Source: Bondarzewia mesenterica (taxonomy: Eukaryota > Basidiomycota > Agaricomycetes > Russulales > Bondarzewiaceae). Taken from it: a DNA stretch of 64,000 bases. The notes below the pieces were generated by a model. The model was not told the DNA's origin and ran no database searches. It saw nothing but the letters and a program-made list of their open reading frames with translations. Positions 44,525-55,500 of this stretch are shown one piece after another. The stretch is from the NCBI GenBank assembly GCA_004802705.1, contig SGPL01000042.1, forward strand, positions 1-64,000, read 5' to 3'. Numbering within the stretch: the first letter of the stretch is position 1; every line of letters begins with the position of its first letter. The position numbers and the translations under genes are program-made.

Positions 44525-45492
44525 CGTGTTTGGCNATACCTTTCGTTCTTCTGCAAAGTTGCACTGTCGTTGTTATATCTCTCTCGAATTTTGTGGACTT
44601 ATNTGCATGAAGGTCGCAGAACTCTGCGTTNCGCGGGTCTGTCGAACCATGTTATATGAGGTGCCGGTGAGTCGTAGCCTGGTTATCNACTGCTCATAAG
44701 TGCCGGCCCACTATCCCTGACACGTNAGCGCGCGTAAAAACGTGCTCTCAGTCTTGCGGAGTTGTCGACATCTACGATNTCTCAACAACAGTGTGATCAC
44801 CCTTCCACTCGTTCACCTTGGGCTTNCTGATGTGTCTCACAGCATGAACTCCTTCCGGAAGCAGTACAGTGGACAATAACGCAGCGCTCTGCTGGTCGGT
44901 ACATGACATGGTCACTCACACGAAAACACCCCTATTACGTTTGAACTTGTTCATTGACTCTCAGNTCTGAAATCTTTGAAGCTTGCAGAAATCTCAGAGT
45001 ATNCGTGTGTTTTCTTGCCTGCGGTATCGTCACGACCGAACTAGCCATCCCGGAGCAGCAAGTTTGAGCCAATGNTGGCCTGCTCAGTGNAACTTCAATT
45101 CTACTGGTGCNNTGCTGTAGTCATATCGAAGTCTTATAGACTCTATTAGACTCCGATAGANTGCTAAAGGTTGGTCANTTGAAAGTGCTTGTGCTATTCC
45201 TGCCATCGGTGCCTCTCTAGGTGGTGGGCATGAGGCTGCTGCGTGGCTTTCCTTAATGCTTCCCTTATCTGCATCTGTTCCGGAACCCATCTTTCNTGCG
45301 TCATAGCAGCGTCTCTGCGGCGCGGGCCGAAGATCCATTCGCTGATACGGCGTGGCCTTTGTCCAAGTACTTCAAGGAGCTTTGGGGTGCCAACCCTTGT
45401 CGCTAAGTGGTCTTGATCCTCTTACTCCTCTCTTGACCTCATCTTACACACTTAGTTCNTTCTTCATTTTGCTTTACACATCTTTGCTCTCC
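44525..45492. other. Intergenic region with many ambiguous bases
   Basis: 968 bp without a recognisable gene, with N calls roughly every 40-100 bases. Low sequence quality limits what can be said. Confidence 0.4.
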
Positions 45493-47076
45493 ATGATCCC
45501 TTCGATGATGCATCCATCTTCTATCGCATCATCGATTACTATGGTCCCNTCNCCCGCACTGCCTAGTCGAGCCGACGGTTTCCAAACATCTTCTAGCATG
45601 GATTTCGAGATCGAGCATGTACCGATGTTCAGCCCAGGGAAATTTACCAAGCCTCTCGTGCGCCGTGGAATGTCCGACTATTCAAATTCGAGCGAGAGTA
45701 TGCTGCAGGCGAGTGTCGCCCGCGTCGTCGCTGCCAAAGCACGTCCGTTCTTGGTCTATGGACGTATACCTGCCGATCCTGCTACTCTGGCGCTTTTTTT
45801 CCGCACAAAGGCAAGCCAGCATGCAGACATCGAGTCTTTGCTGACATGTTAAATTCACATCGCCGCATCCCACAGAGTGGTATCACACACTCGCTCGATT
45901 TTCCAATCGACGTAGACTATGACACTCCGCCGGCGCTCGACGTCCTCATTGCTGCTTGCCAACCTCATCAGTCTCTGGAAGACGACTATATTGACAGCGA
46001 CTCTCTTTTCTATCCCCCAAATCTGCCTTTGACGACTACACTTGAACTCGCGAACCACCCCATCCTCGAGGCCGTCCGCAACACCCTTTTCCCAGCCCTG
46101 CCGGGCGGACATTACCTGACCGCCATCCGCGATAAGCTCGAGATCGTCACCGCGGGGGCGCAGATGCCGGTTCAACCCCGTCCGATTGATGCACGAGTTG
46201 CCACGGTCATCGTAACGCTACCCGTCCGTTTTCGCGGAGGCGTGCTGATAGTGCGCAGCCCTGAGGGCGAGGAGGAGCACTACCAAAGTCGTGGAGGAAA
46301 GAGCGGGCAGATGGAGTGGGTTGGTTATCTGGCTGATTGTGATGCGGAAGTCGCGCCTGTGCAGAAGGGATGCAGACTGACAATTTCCTATGCATTGCAT
46401 TTGAAGACGTTTTGGTCCTTCCGGCTTACAGCCGGACCCTCTCATCTTACCGAGCGATTACTTCTTGGATCAGCTGGCACCAATATTCAACCTTTCGCGT
46501 GGGAAAATGATTGCATTCTATCTGACTGGCGACTACCGTGTCAATCCCGCTGACGTTCTTGCAGAGTCGCTCGTGCCATACGTGAGTATTTGATGCTTTC
46601 AGCTCAATCGTCTGGTGCGACGCTAATGTCTGACTGTTTTGTAGTTGAAGGGTGGAGACTCCATCCTGTACCATGCAATGAAGCTCTATAAACTTTCCCC
46701 CGAACTTCGTTGGACTGCTGGCGGATATATCTGGCCCGTCGATCGCCCTGTCGAATGTGGGCCCGAAGTTGTTGAGGGCAGTCCGTACAGTGCCGGCCGT
46801 GCAACATCGCTCAGCGGCACTGCTCGACGCCAACCTGCTGTCCGGGGCGCGTTCAGTACTTATGGTGAAGAGCCGGTTGATGAAGAGGAAGATATGATTG
46901 AGAATTTGCGCAGCAGGGTGGAGGAGAGCGGCGCTGTCCCACTTTCCCAGGCAGATATCACCATTCTCACGGAGAAGACGTTCGGTCCCATCTCAAAAGA
47001 AAGGGCTCCTTTGGTTTCTTCCGGAGCATTGGACAAATTGATTGTAAACATCCTTTTGGTTGTTTACGTTCCGTGA
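45493..47076 (+). CDS. Degenerate 2OG-Fe(II) oxygenase-like protein, with apparent frameshift
   Basis: Protein with the double-stranded beta-helix layout of 2-oxoglutarate oxygenases. Visible parts are ARVATVIVTLPVRFRGGVLI, then RGGKSGQMEWVGYLADCDAE, then VAPVQKGCRLTISYALHLK. Compared with active relatives (HxD before the strand, then DCxHE), the first HxD reads PRPIDAR and the second His is Ala (DCDAEV). The iron site therefore seems lost. The start at 45493 is MIPSMMHPSSIASS; a later Met (MDFEIEHVPMF) is possible. Exon 1 joins exon 2 through a GC-AG intron (45811-45875). One break: HLKTF must lose one T from TTTT (46410-46413) to continue GPSGLQPDPLILPSDYFLDQ and AFYLTGDYRVNPADVLAESL. The acidic C-terminus ends at 47076. 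The length is about 470 aa. The function is unknown. Confidence 0.7.
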
Positions 47077-47488
47077 CATAACGCAGAGCGATGGTAAGTG
47101 CAAGTTAGGCCGATTGGGATATGCACCGTGGTCTTTTTCAAAGGTCAGGTTCATTAAGATTTTCTGCTGTACTCTACTGTAATCCTACCGTGTGTACTAC
47201 TACTTGCATATATATCAGATTGTACTCTTCATCCTCTGGGCGCCGCATTTTATCTCGTCAGATCATCCTGTACCATTTTTTTACAATATAAGATGCATTG
47301 TTAAATATATTTCTTGACCATCCACTTGCGTCAATAGTTCCCTGGTTGTATATGTAAATCATCATCATGGTCCTTTCCTTGCTCAAAACCATCCCAATTG
47401 ATGCTGAACTTGCCACTCGCCGGAGGTTTCGCAACAAAGCACTGGCCAAAATATCTTACAATACAATTCTCCCGCCGAATACGACCTC
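47077..47488. other. Convergent intergenic region
   Basis: 412 bp between the 3' ends of the 2OG-like and ISY1 genes, AT-rich with TATATA stretches. No gene seen. Likely polyadenylation signals of both genes. Confidence 0.45.
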
Positions 47489-48700
47489 CTAGTTCCCAAA
47501 ATATTCTTCTACCAGCGCTCGCTTCCTCAAGTCCAATAGCACACCCTCTAGCTCATCCTTACTAGGCATCTTCGGAGGCATCAAATTCTCTGGACTCAAG
47601 AAAGGTATGTATGCCGCTGCCGCCCTCGCATGCGCCGCTATGACTTCTGACGGGTCGGCCGTACCATTTTCTGAGACTGGCACGACAACGTCGGTTTTCG
47701 GTCTCTTCGCACCATCAATGCCGGTGTCATCAGGTTGCTCTCCGGCGTCGTTTTCGGCATCAGATGGTGCTTTTCGTTTGGTATCGGAAGATGGCGGATG
47801 GTTGGACGATGCGGGGCTTTGGGTTATCGGCAAGGGGTTTGGTCGAGGCATTTTCGGTATTGGTTCGTCCGATGAGAGTCCAAGAGTCTCTCGCAAATTT
47901 GCATATGCCTCATCCCACTCTGTCGATCAGAGGTGTGTAAGTATATGGATCGGGCCGTACCATAAGACAGGCGCACCTTCTTGTTCTGCCTCCAGTTCAT
48001 ACTGCATCAATGTCCCATCGACCTCATCCAAATCACCGAAATATGCGGGACCTTGATTTGTAAACGGTTTGTAGAAACTTTGTGTCACAGTCAGCTCGTC
48101 TTCTTCCTTCTTGCGACTTTCGAAAAGTTCCCGAACACCTGGAAGCTCTTTTGCGCGTCCGAAGTATCTATCATATGCACGCAGATCAGTCACAAAATAC
48201 ATAGGAGAACAAGTCAGAAACACACTTGTAACCCTTCGTCCCAGGTACCTCTCGCCCGTCATCATCTAACATGGCCACATTCCTCCTGTAGTTCGCACCT
48301 CCAAGCGCAACAATCTGATTCTCCCAGTGTCTCTTCTCCCGCATCAGCTTGTTGATTTCGTCATTGAGGTCGCGAACCTCGTAGTCGGTCAATCCAGCTA
48401 TCCAACACGTCGTTTACATCAAGCTGAAGGCAGTCATTGGCTGACTCACCATCTTGAATTTTGGACACCTTCCGACTGATTTCACGCAAAATCTCGCCAC
48501 GCCATCGTTCGCAGTCTCGCAAGCTCTTGCAAGCACTCGCCATGCGTGGGCGCCGGTCGCTGCGTGTCCCCAAACCAAGCTCTGCCGCTTGAGCCTCGCG
48601 GAAGCGATATAGCATGGACTGCGCCTTTTCCTCATTACGAGCCTGTGCGAAGGTATACAATGAGCATACGGAGGCGTAAAAATCGGGAAGCACACACCAT
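47489..48700 (-). CDS. ISY1: Pre-mRNA-splicing factor ISY1
   Basis: Spliceosome component of the Prp19/NTC complex, nuclear. The first exon is only the start codon (48698-48700). A 55-nt intron (48643-48697, GTGTGT...CAG) follows, and exon 2 begins ARNEEKAQSMLYRFREAQAA, the conserved Isy1 N-terminus. Then come RPRMASACKSLRDCERWRGE, EISRKVSKIQDG, and, after another intron, LTDYEVRDLNDEINKLMREK and IVALGGANYRR. KELPGVRELFE and FYKPFTNQGPAYFGDLDEVD follow. The C-terminal part is Pro/Ser/Asp-rich with a basic KRKAPS and KRPKTD (possible nuclear signals) and ends LVEEYFGN at 47489. The length is about 310 aa, with typical family order and no damage seen. Confidence 0.94.
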
Positions 48701-48992
48701 TTTGATCTACTTGTAGGACCTGGATCAAGTAAAGCAATATTGACGCGATCTTCTGTTCAGTGTAGGGTCAGTCGATGCTATTGGTATGTTATTGTCACAA
48801 GTGCGTAACAAAATGCTCTCATTCAAACTCCGCCAGAATTTCTCACATCTCAGGATGTTGAGGTTGCAACAAATCGCGTCTTCAAGCAATGCTAATCAAT
48901 TTTCTATATGCCCACAAAGTTTATTGGATTCATCTTCAAGACCTAATTATAGGTAGGTTTAATCGAGTGGAAATAATTGGCAGCACAATTTA

Positions 48993-51152
48993 TCAACCCT
49001 GGCGCAGGACTTCTTCGCCCACCGATTTAATCACGTCCCACGCTGCTCGGATGTCTCTCTCGTCTGTCCGTGCAGCACCGACAGCGAAACGGAGGCAGAA
49101 GATGCCGGCGAGTTCCGTCTGCGTTAGCAATAGCTCGTGATGCTCCTGGAGGCCGGCGTGGAAGCGGCGGTTGAGCATATTTAGGTCGTCTAGCGTTGAA
49201 GATACAGAAGCGTTTGGAGGGACGAGGCGAAAAACAGTCAGCGCGAACGATGGCGGAGTGACGAGCTCAAAGATGGATGAGGAGCGGACAAGCTCTGCGA
49301 AGAGATTATTCATTGAAATGCACTGTCCAATGCTCGTTTAGTCGCGGTTGCCAAACCCCTAACTGCTCGGAAATTGGGCTTACTTTGCGGATATATGCCT
49401 GGAACCCTTCAATTCCATAACTCCGTAGGACGAACCAGAGCTTGAGAGACCGGAAGCGTCGACCGAGGGATAGATGCCAGTTTCTGTAGTCGATCACAGT
49501 ACCTGGGGGAAGCGCCCATGAGTGATGTAACACATATGACACGATTAAGCGTGTCGCACCTGCATCCCCATGCTTCGTCCGCAGGTACTCAGGTGTCACG
49601 TCGAGAGCATCCGTCAGCCGCTTTCGATCGCGTACCCACAACGCGGAAGTGTCAAAGTTAGTCAATCCCCACTGCAGGTGAACAAAATTCATTGGCATTT
49701 GTTTGCGAGGATCAGATATATGTAGAGAGCAGATCAGTACCTACTTATTCATAGAATAACGCTAGTACTGACCTTGTGAAAATTGATGCATAAGCTAGTA
49801 GCGTATCTGTTGATTCCAGACAGCTGTGCTCGCTCGCGCAACTCTGGACAAGACAGCGTCACGCCGGCCCAAGCAGCATCAACATGTAACCACATAGAGG
49901 GATAATCCTTTTCCACTGATTGATCGTAGGTCATAATCAGAAAATAGCGTATAGATATGAGTCGCTGCGCATGACTTACCCACGGCACCGATGTCAGCAA
50001 TTCTGTCAATTGCGCCCGAGTTTGTTGTCCCGATGGTCGCGACTACACACAGCACACAGATATATCGCTCACCCTCTGCTCTGCCCAAAATCTCCATTAA
50101 CATAAGACTTACTAACAACGAAGGGATGCAGTCCGGCTTTCCTGTCCTCCTCAACGCATTCCTTGAGGCCCTTACCATCTAAGCCCCAGCCATTTCGAGC
50201 CTCGCTGTCAACGTTGATTGCACGTACACGCAGACCGAGTACTCTCCCGGCTTTCTTGCCAAAGGAGTGCGTATGGGTCGTGACGTAGATGACGAGGGAT
50301 TCAAGATTAACGTCGGGATGAAGAGCATGGTAATGTTCACGGGCGGCAACGATGGCGGTGAGGGCCGAGTCGGATGCTGTCGTCTGTTAATAATGAAGAG
50401 TTCTCGGCCGTTTGAGATAAGTCTTGAAGAAAACGATAGCATATAGGAAATGGAGAAACCTGAATTACGCCGCCCCCTACTTCGTGTATGTTCTGGAATG
50501 CCTCGTCCAGGCCAAACATCCTGGCTGCCCAGTCCATGACAACAGACTCGAGTTCAGTGCAAGCAGGACTTGCGAACCACTAAAATGGCAAAAAAGATTA
50601 CTTTTCTGAAAAGTCTGTGTTTGAAAAATCAGGAGTATGAATTCCGAACTTACGTTGAAACCTGGATTAGCCGCACTGCTAGCATAGAGGTCACCAAGCA
50701 TCCCCTCGAAGGTGCATGCCGTTGGAAAGTAGGCGAAAAAGGACGGGTGCTGCCAGTGCGTCAGACCTGCGCGAGTACACGATGTCGATTGCATTTACCA
50801 TCCAAAAAATATTATTCAGATGTGGAGACGCACCTGGCACAATGAGTCTCTGATAATCATCCGCAATATCCTGCCATACTTCCCCCTTTGTCGGCGCCAC
50901 CTCTTCCAATTTCGACCGGTCTATAAGATGCTCGTGTGGCTTACTTCGAGTTGGATGGACGTACCGGGGAGAGCTTTACGCAGGTAACCTGGCTCAACCT
51001 GTGATACAACAGGCTTTTCGCGGAGGGAATAATAGTAGTCACATATGCGATCGATGGCTTGATAGCCTGCCTTGCGGAATCTAAGCACGCGATGTCATGA
51101 AGTTCGAAGTGACATAGGAAATGAGAATGAAGCTCAACTGTTCGATATCCAT
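48993..51152 (-). CDS. PLP-dependent aromatic L-amino acid decarboxylase
   Basis: Group II PLP decarboxylase (Tyr/Trp/DOPA type) making aromatic amines. The start at 51152 gives MDIEQ, and an intron follows within five codons to [20 protein letters not shown]. Conserved parts in order: [20 protein letters not shown] (substrate pocket), [63 protein letters not shown] (PLP Asp/Ala), and the PLP lysine in [17 protein letters not shown]. The C-terminal domain includes [19 protein letters not shown] and [20 protein letters not shown], ending LRQG at 48993. The length is about 500 aa with many short introns. It lies downstream of, and on the same strand as, the NRPS-like reductase. The exact amino acid cannot be decided from sequence alone. 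Confidence 0.93.
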
Positions 51153-52513
51153 GCCAGGCTAGCAACGGGAAAATTTGTTTCCTGGTTGATGTATCGTGCG
51201 GTAAAGACTCGGACGTAGTCGTTTTTGCGAATCCTGCGAGTGCACTTGTTGTGGAGCGAGTTCTAGTGAGGGGACGAGCGGGGAGAAAATACTCAGTCGT
51301 CCGTCCAATGAGAACGAAAACAACTATATCAGGCTATACCTACTGAGTGAACGAGCGGGAGAAATGTACTACGGTTCGGAATCAGTCCGAATAGATTATA
51401 ATAAGAGTATCTAGTAGGCTCACCTTCGTCGTCCGTCCAAGGAGAAGTAAAACGATTGCGGAGAGCCGCCCTCGGGCTTCGCAAGACGAGGCCGATAAGC
51501 TACTGAATTAGGCACGTGGGGTGAAAATAAAGTAACGATCGCCGACTTATCCAGCAGGAATTACGAGGGAGGCGGTCTCTAATCTCAACAGCACTGCACA
51601 ATCTGGGGATAGCAATATTCATGGAACATCGGATAACCTTGTAGTTTACATTTGATTGAGCTGAAGGCTATCGAAAGCAACACTTGAAAGTCGCGGTCAC
51701 AGGCTGTGACACTCGAAAAGGACACCACAAAGATAATCTAAACTCCGCGACCAAACCCACTGAGTTCAGTCCGAATCTACGAATTCACGCACTCGAGCCA
51801 GTACGCGGCGCGTCCCCATACGGTGAGTGACTTAATGTTTCGGAATGCGGTGGTATCCCAGTTCCTGAGACAAACGATCAAGGAAAAGTGATTATTTTTA
51901 GAGGTAAGCTACCGTTTGATGACTCGACGAGGACGGTGACATACTGACCTATACTGACGTTCAATCCACTTGCGCATAAGGCTCGCCGTCCACATCGATC
52001 TGTCATGTATAGTGTGATTGAAGACGAATCGAACTATTCAAATTCCAGTCCATGGGCGCACAATTTTTCCCCCTCCTGCTGAGCGGACAGCTGCCTTCTC
52101 GTTCATGGCCAGCATCCGTTACGGTTCTCTATACATCGAGCAATTTATTCTGGCTCTATCTCAGACGCATCAAATGGGTGGAATCGTAACATCCTACAAC
52201 AAGCACGCAACACACCCAGTGTTACCCCTCCCACTTCTCCAATCCTTGGAGGTGATATCAATCTTGGATTACGATTAATTGTTTCAATCTTTTGTTGGAC
52301 GTGCATATCGTTCGAGGCGTTCGAAGCCCACAGTTGGTAATTCATTGAATTGTGAGTTTGATGTCTACGTCATCTAAAGCAAAAACCGTCCAAGACCATC
52401 CAGGGGCTGCAAACAACTGTAAAGCCGTAAAATGTAATTGACGGCAGATGGCCTCACAGAATATCTATTCAAGTTCTCCGCTAGGGTCATGAGACACTCA
52501 TTGGGAGCGTCTC
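51153..52513. other. 1.36 kb intergenic region with degenerate direct repeats
   Basis: No gene recognised. Imperfect direct repeats at 51267-51453 are listed separately. The stretch holds the decarboxylase promoter and the 3' side of the reductase gene. Confidence 0.45.
51267..51453 (+). repeat. Imperfect direct repeats upstream of decarboxylase
   Basis: A-type: GACGAGCGGGGAGAAAATAC (from 51273) and AACGAGCGGGAGAAATGTAC (from 51350). B-type: CGTCCGTCCAATGAGAACG (from 51299) and CGTCCGTCCAAGGAGAAG (from about 51430). The spacing differs between the two types, so this is a decayed duplication or a set of repeated binding sites. Confidence 0.5.
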
Positions 52514-55500
52514 CTATGACAGAAAACCGCTCTTCCTCCAACCCTGCAGCCAACGTTTCACATTCTCCACTCCCAATGTAGGCGCATCTTCTCTCAACGT
52601 CTTTGACACTTCAACCGCCTTATCCGTCCCCAGCCTGGCCACCGCGACCGGCTCCCATTCGGGTCCAATGCGGGCATGCCGGAAGAAGTCGAGGAGCCGT
52701 AATGCGGGATTCCGTTGGAGGTGTTCCACCTGCGAGATGGAGGTATCGTCCATATCCTTCTCGAGCGCGTCTAGCCATTCTGTATATGGCACCAGCGGAA
52801 CGCCCAGCTCTGCCGCAATGGGCTTAATGAGGGATGTGAAAGTTACGGCCCGTGGATGTGCGAGGTGAAGAGTTCGGTAAGGAGATTTTGCCATTTCAAT
52901 CAGCGCCGCGGCCGCGTGAGGAGATGTTATCCACGAGACGAGCTTTATCAAAGCACAAGAGCTCAGCGTTGTGAGAGAAGATGTGCGGTTGTAATAGCAC
53001 TTACGCCGTCCAAGTCTGGTAGGCATTTTACAGAAAGAGCGGACTTGACGACTGATGGGAACCACTCTGACTCGTTCCAGCTGCCGTTGACGTCCCCACT
53101 GACCTGCCCGAGGCGGACGACTACCGGACGCAGAGGCGTTTTCTCGGCTGCAGCGTCCAGAATGCGTTCTGCAACCCACTTGGACTCGGAGTAGCCCGTG
53201 CCGACTGCAATTTTCGAATCATCCAGTACTTCTTCCTTGACATAACCTTTGTTGTCGAAGTCTGTGGAACGTGCCAACATTGTCAAATGTCAATGATGAG
53301 TCTGACAAGTCGGGCGATATACGTACTGATAAAGACGGAAATGGACGAGACAAATATTACGCGGGGAGGCTCAGCACTAGGAGAAGATAATGCGAGATCA
53401 ACGAGCTTGCGGACACCGACGATATTGCTCTCGAAGGAAAGCAGAGATAAGTTTAAATTGATTCTCCATGCTGTTATCATTGATATCGGTCAGCGATTTA
53501 GCAGAAAGCTCTACGACTCGAAACTTACCAATGTGGATGATATGTGTAACAGATTTTTGAATCTGCGCCGAAAGTTGATTCAGCCTTCCAACGAACAATT
53601 GAAGAAACATAATTCCCTTACCTCGTCATATAAGACCTGGTCAATACCGAATTGAGCTTCACTCAATTCGCCTTCCACGAATGTTAACTTTGGAGAACTA
53701 AGCAACACCTTATCCAAACCACGTTTGGAGAACGCCTCCTCATGCCTCTGGAGCGAGCTCGCAGATGATGGTCGATTGAAAACATAAACCTTGTAAACAT
53801 CCTTGGACAAAAGTAATTGCGAAAGGACGTTGGAACCCAGACCGCCGGTGGTCCCAGTCACGAAGCAAACCTCCCCTTTGGAGTCGGAGCGTGATAAGCT
53901 AGTCACAGGACCACGCGTAGGGAAGTCAGATGAATATTTGTTGACGATGGCTTGCAGTTCGATGCCCCGCGTGGACAAATCGACCTTTTGGTTCAATTGC
54001 GGGTTTGCTACGGCGCGACACAGATAATTGACCATCTGGTTCACGGTTGGGCAGTGGTAAACGAATGTCGTCGGAAGACGCTTGGCTACTTCTGGTGCAG
54101 TGTCGCGCAGAGCACGGAGGACAGAGTTACGAATCCATGTCGCTTGCAGACTGTCGCAGCCGTGCTGGAACAAATCCGCGCCTTCCGACGGGGGCTGCTT
54201 CAGAACCTTTGCAACGACCTGCTGCACAAAAGCCAATGTCTCTGCGGGTGACCACTCGGCCGGTCCGGCGATGTCGGACTGAGAGCTTTCTTCGATTGTA
54301 TCATACAAGACGTCGATCTCAGCCTCGTATTCCTTGAGAATAGCTTGACGCCTTGCAGTCAGTTTCGCTGTGTAGACGAAGGGCTTGGAGGGCAAGGCGA
54401 CCATGATCATCTGTCGATGTGGCTATCAGCTACTGAAACTTAGGACAGTTCCAGGGAATAAAGTGATGCACCTCTTTGAACAGACGAGAATGCTGAGGAG
54501 CATACTCGTTCATTCTCTCAACGGTGGGCCTGTCAAGTACGCTAAGGTCAGAGGTTCTAAACACCAAATAAATGTCATTTGGTTACCAGATTACGTTACG
54601 GAACTCCTCCAATTTCCCCTTGTCGGAAGGATCGAATGCGAATTGAGGCTTAGGATCTATGAGCACACCATTCTGAAATTTGCCTCTGCCGAACATGACA
54701 CTGGATACTATGTGTGGATCCTGATTGAGTATGCCCTCTACAAAATCGGAAAAAGTGTGAGAAGGGACAGGGTGCTGGAACTTCGCATTTTGAAACTTAC
54801 CGAGAGGACCAGGATTAGTCTGTTATTTGGATGGCCCAGATCAGTTTGCCATTCACGTACTCAGATGAATGAGGTTCACAAACCTTTTCCCCTGTTGACA
54901 ACATAATTTGATCGTCTGACCTGCCAAAGACTTTCCAAAGGCCTGGTTTTGTGGGGTGAGGTGTCACTAGATCGGAAGTAGCATAGGCATCACATCCGTC
55001 CACTGTCGTATTCAGGACCACAGGGTGATGCGCAGGATGATCCTGTCGAACGCAAGCATTCAGATGCAATCACTTTCAGCAGATGTAATGTAATTACCGT
55101 CATGACTAACTCGAACGTGCCATCGTCCTGAGGAACGAAAATAGGACGGGTATGTGCTGAAAATGAGAGATACTCCCAATCTTCTCCACGACTTTGGGCT
55201 GATGGAAGAGGTTCTGATGATACTGTTAAAAAAACAGATCTTGAAAAACAATACCTGGTAGGACAGTGTTCATAACACCACATTCGGTGCTAAACAAGTT
55301 TCAGTCATGAGAAGATCCTGAAATTCTCAATGCTCACCATCCGTATTGGCTATGGATGATAACCCCTTCTGCAGTCAGATGATCTCCAACCGCTTTGGGC
55401 AGTGGACCACCTCCCCACATCTAAAAAAAAGCATGGTAGAACCAAGCGTTGTCCGGAGAACATATAAATATAGAGAAAGACACGCACAAGCGCCTTCATC

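Noticed and set aside
46415..46431. 17-nt intron in place of the frameshift in the 2OG-like gene
   Set aside because: GT...AG is present, but 17 nt is below splicing limits and the result is out of the good frame.
51153..52513. Long terminal repeat remnant in the decarboxylase upstream region
   Set aside because: Repeats are short and irregular, with no TG...CA ends, primer-binding site or polypurine tract seen.
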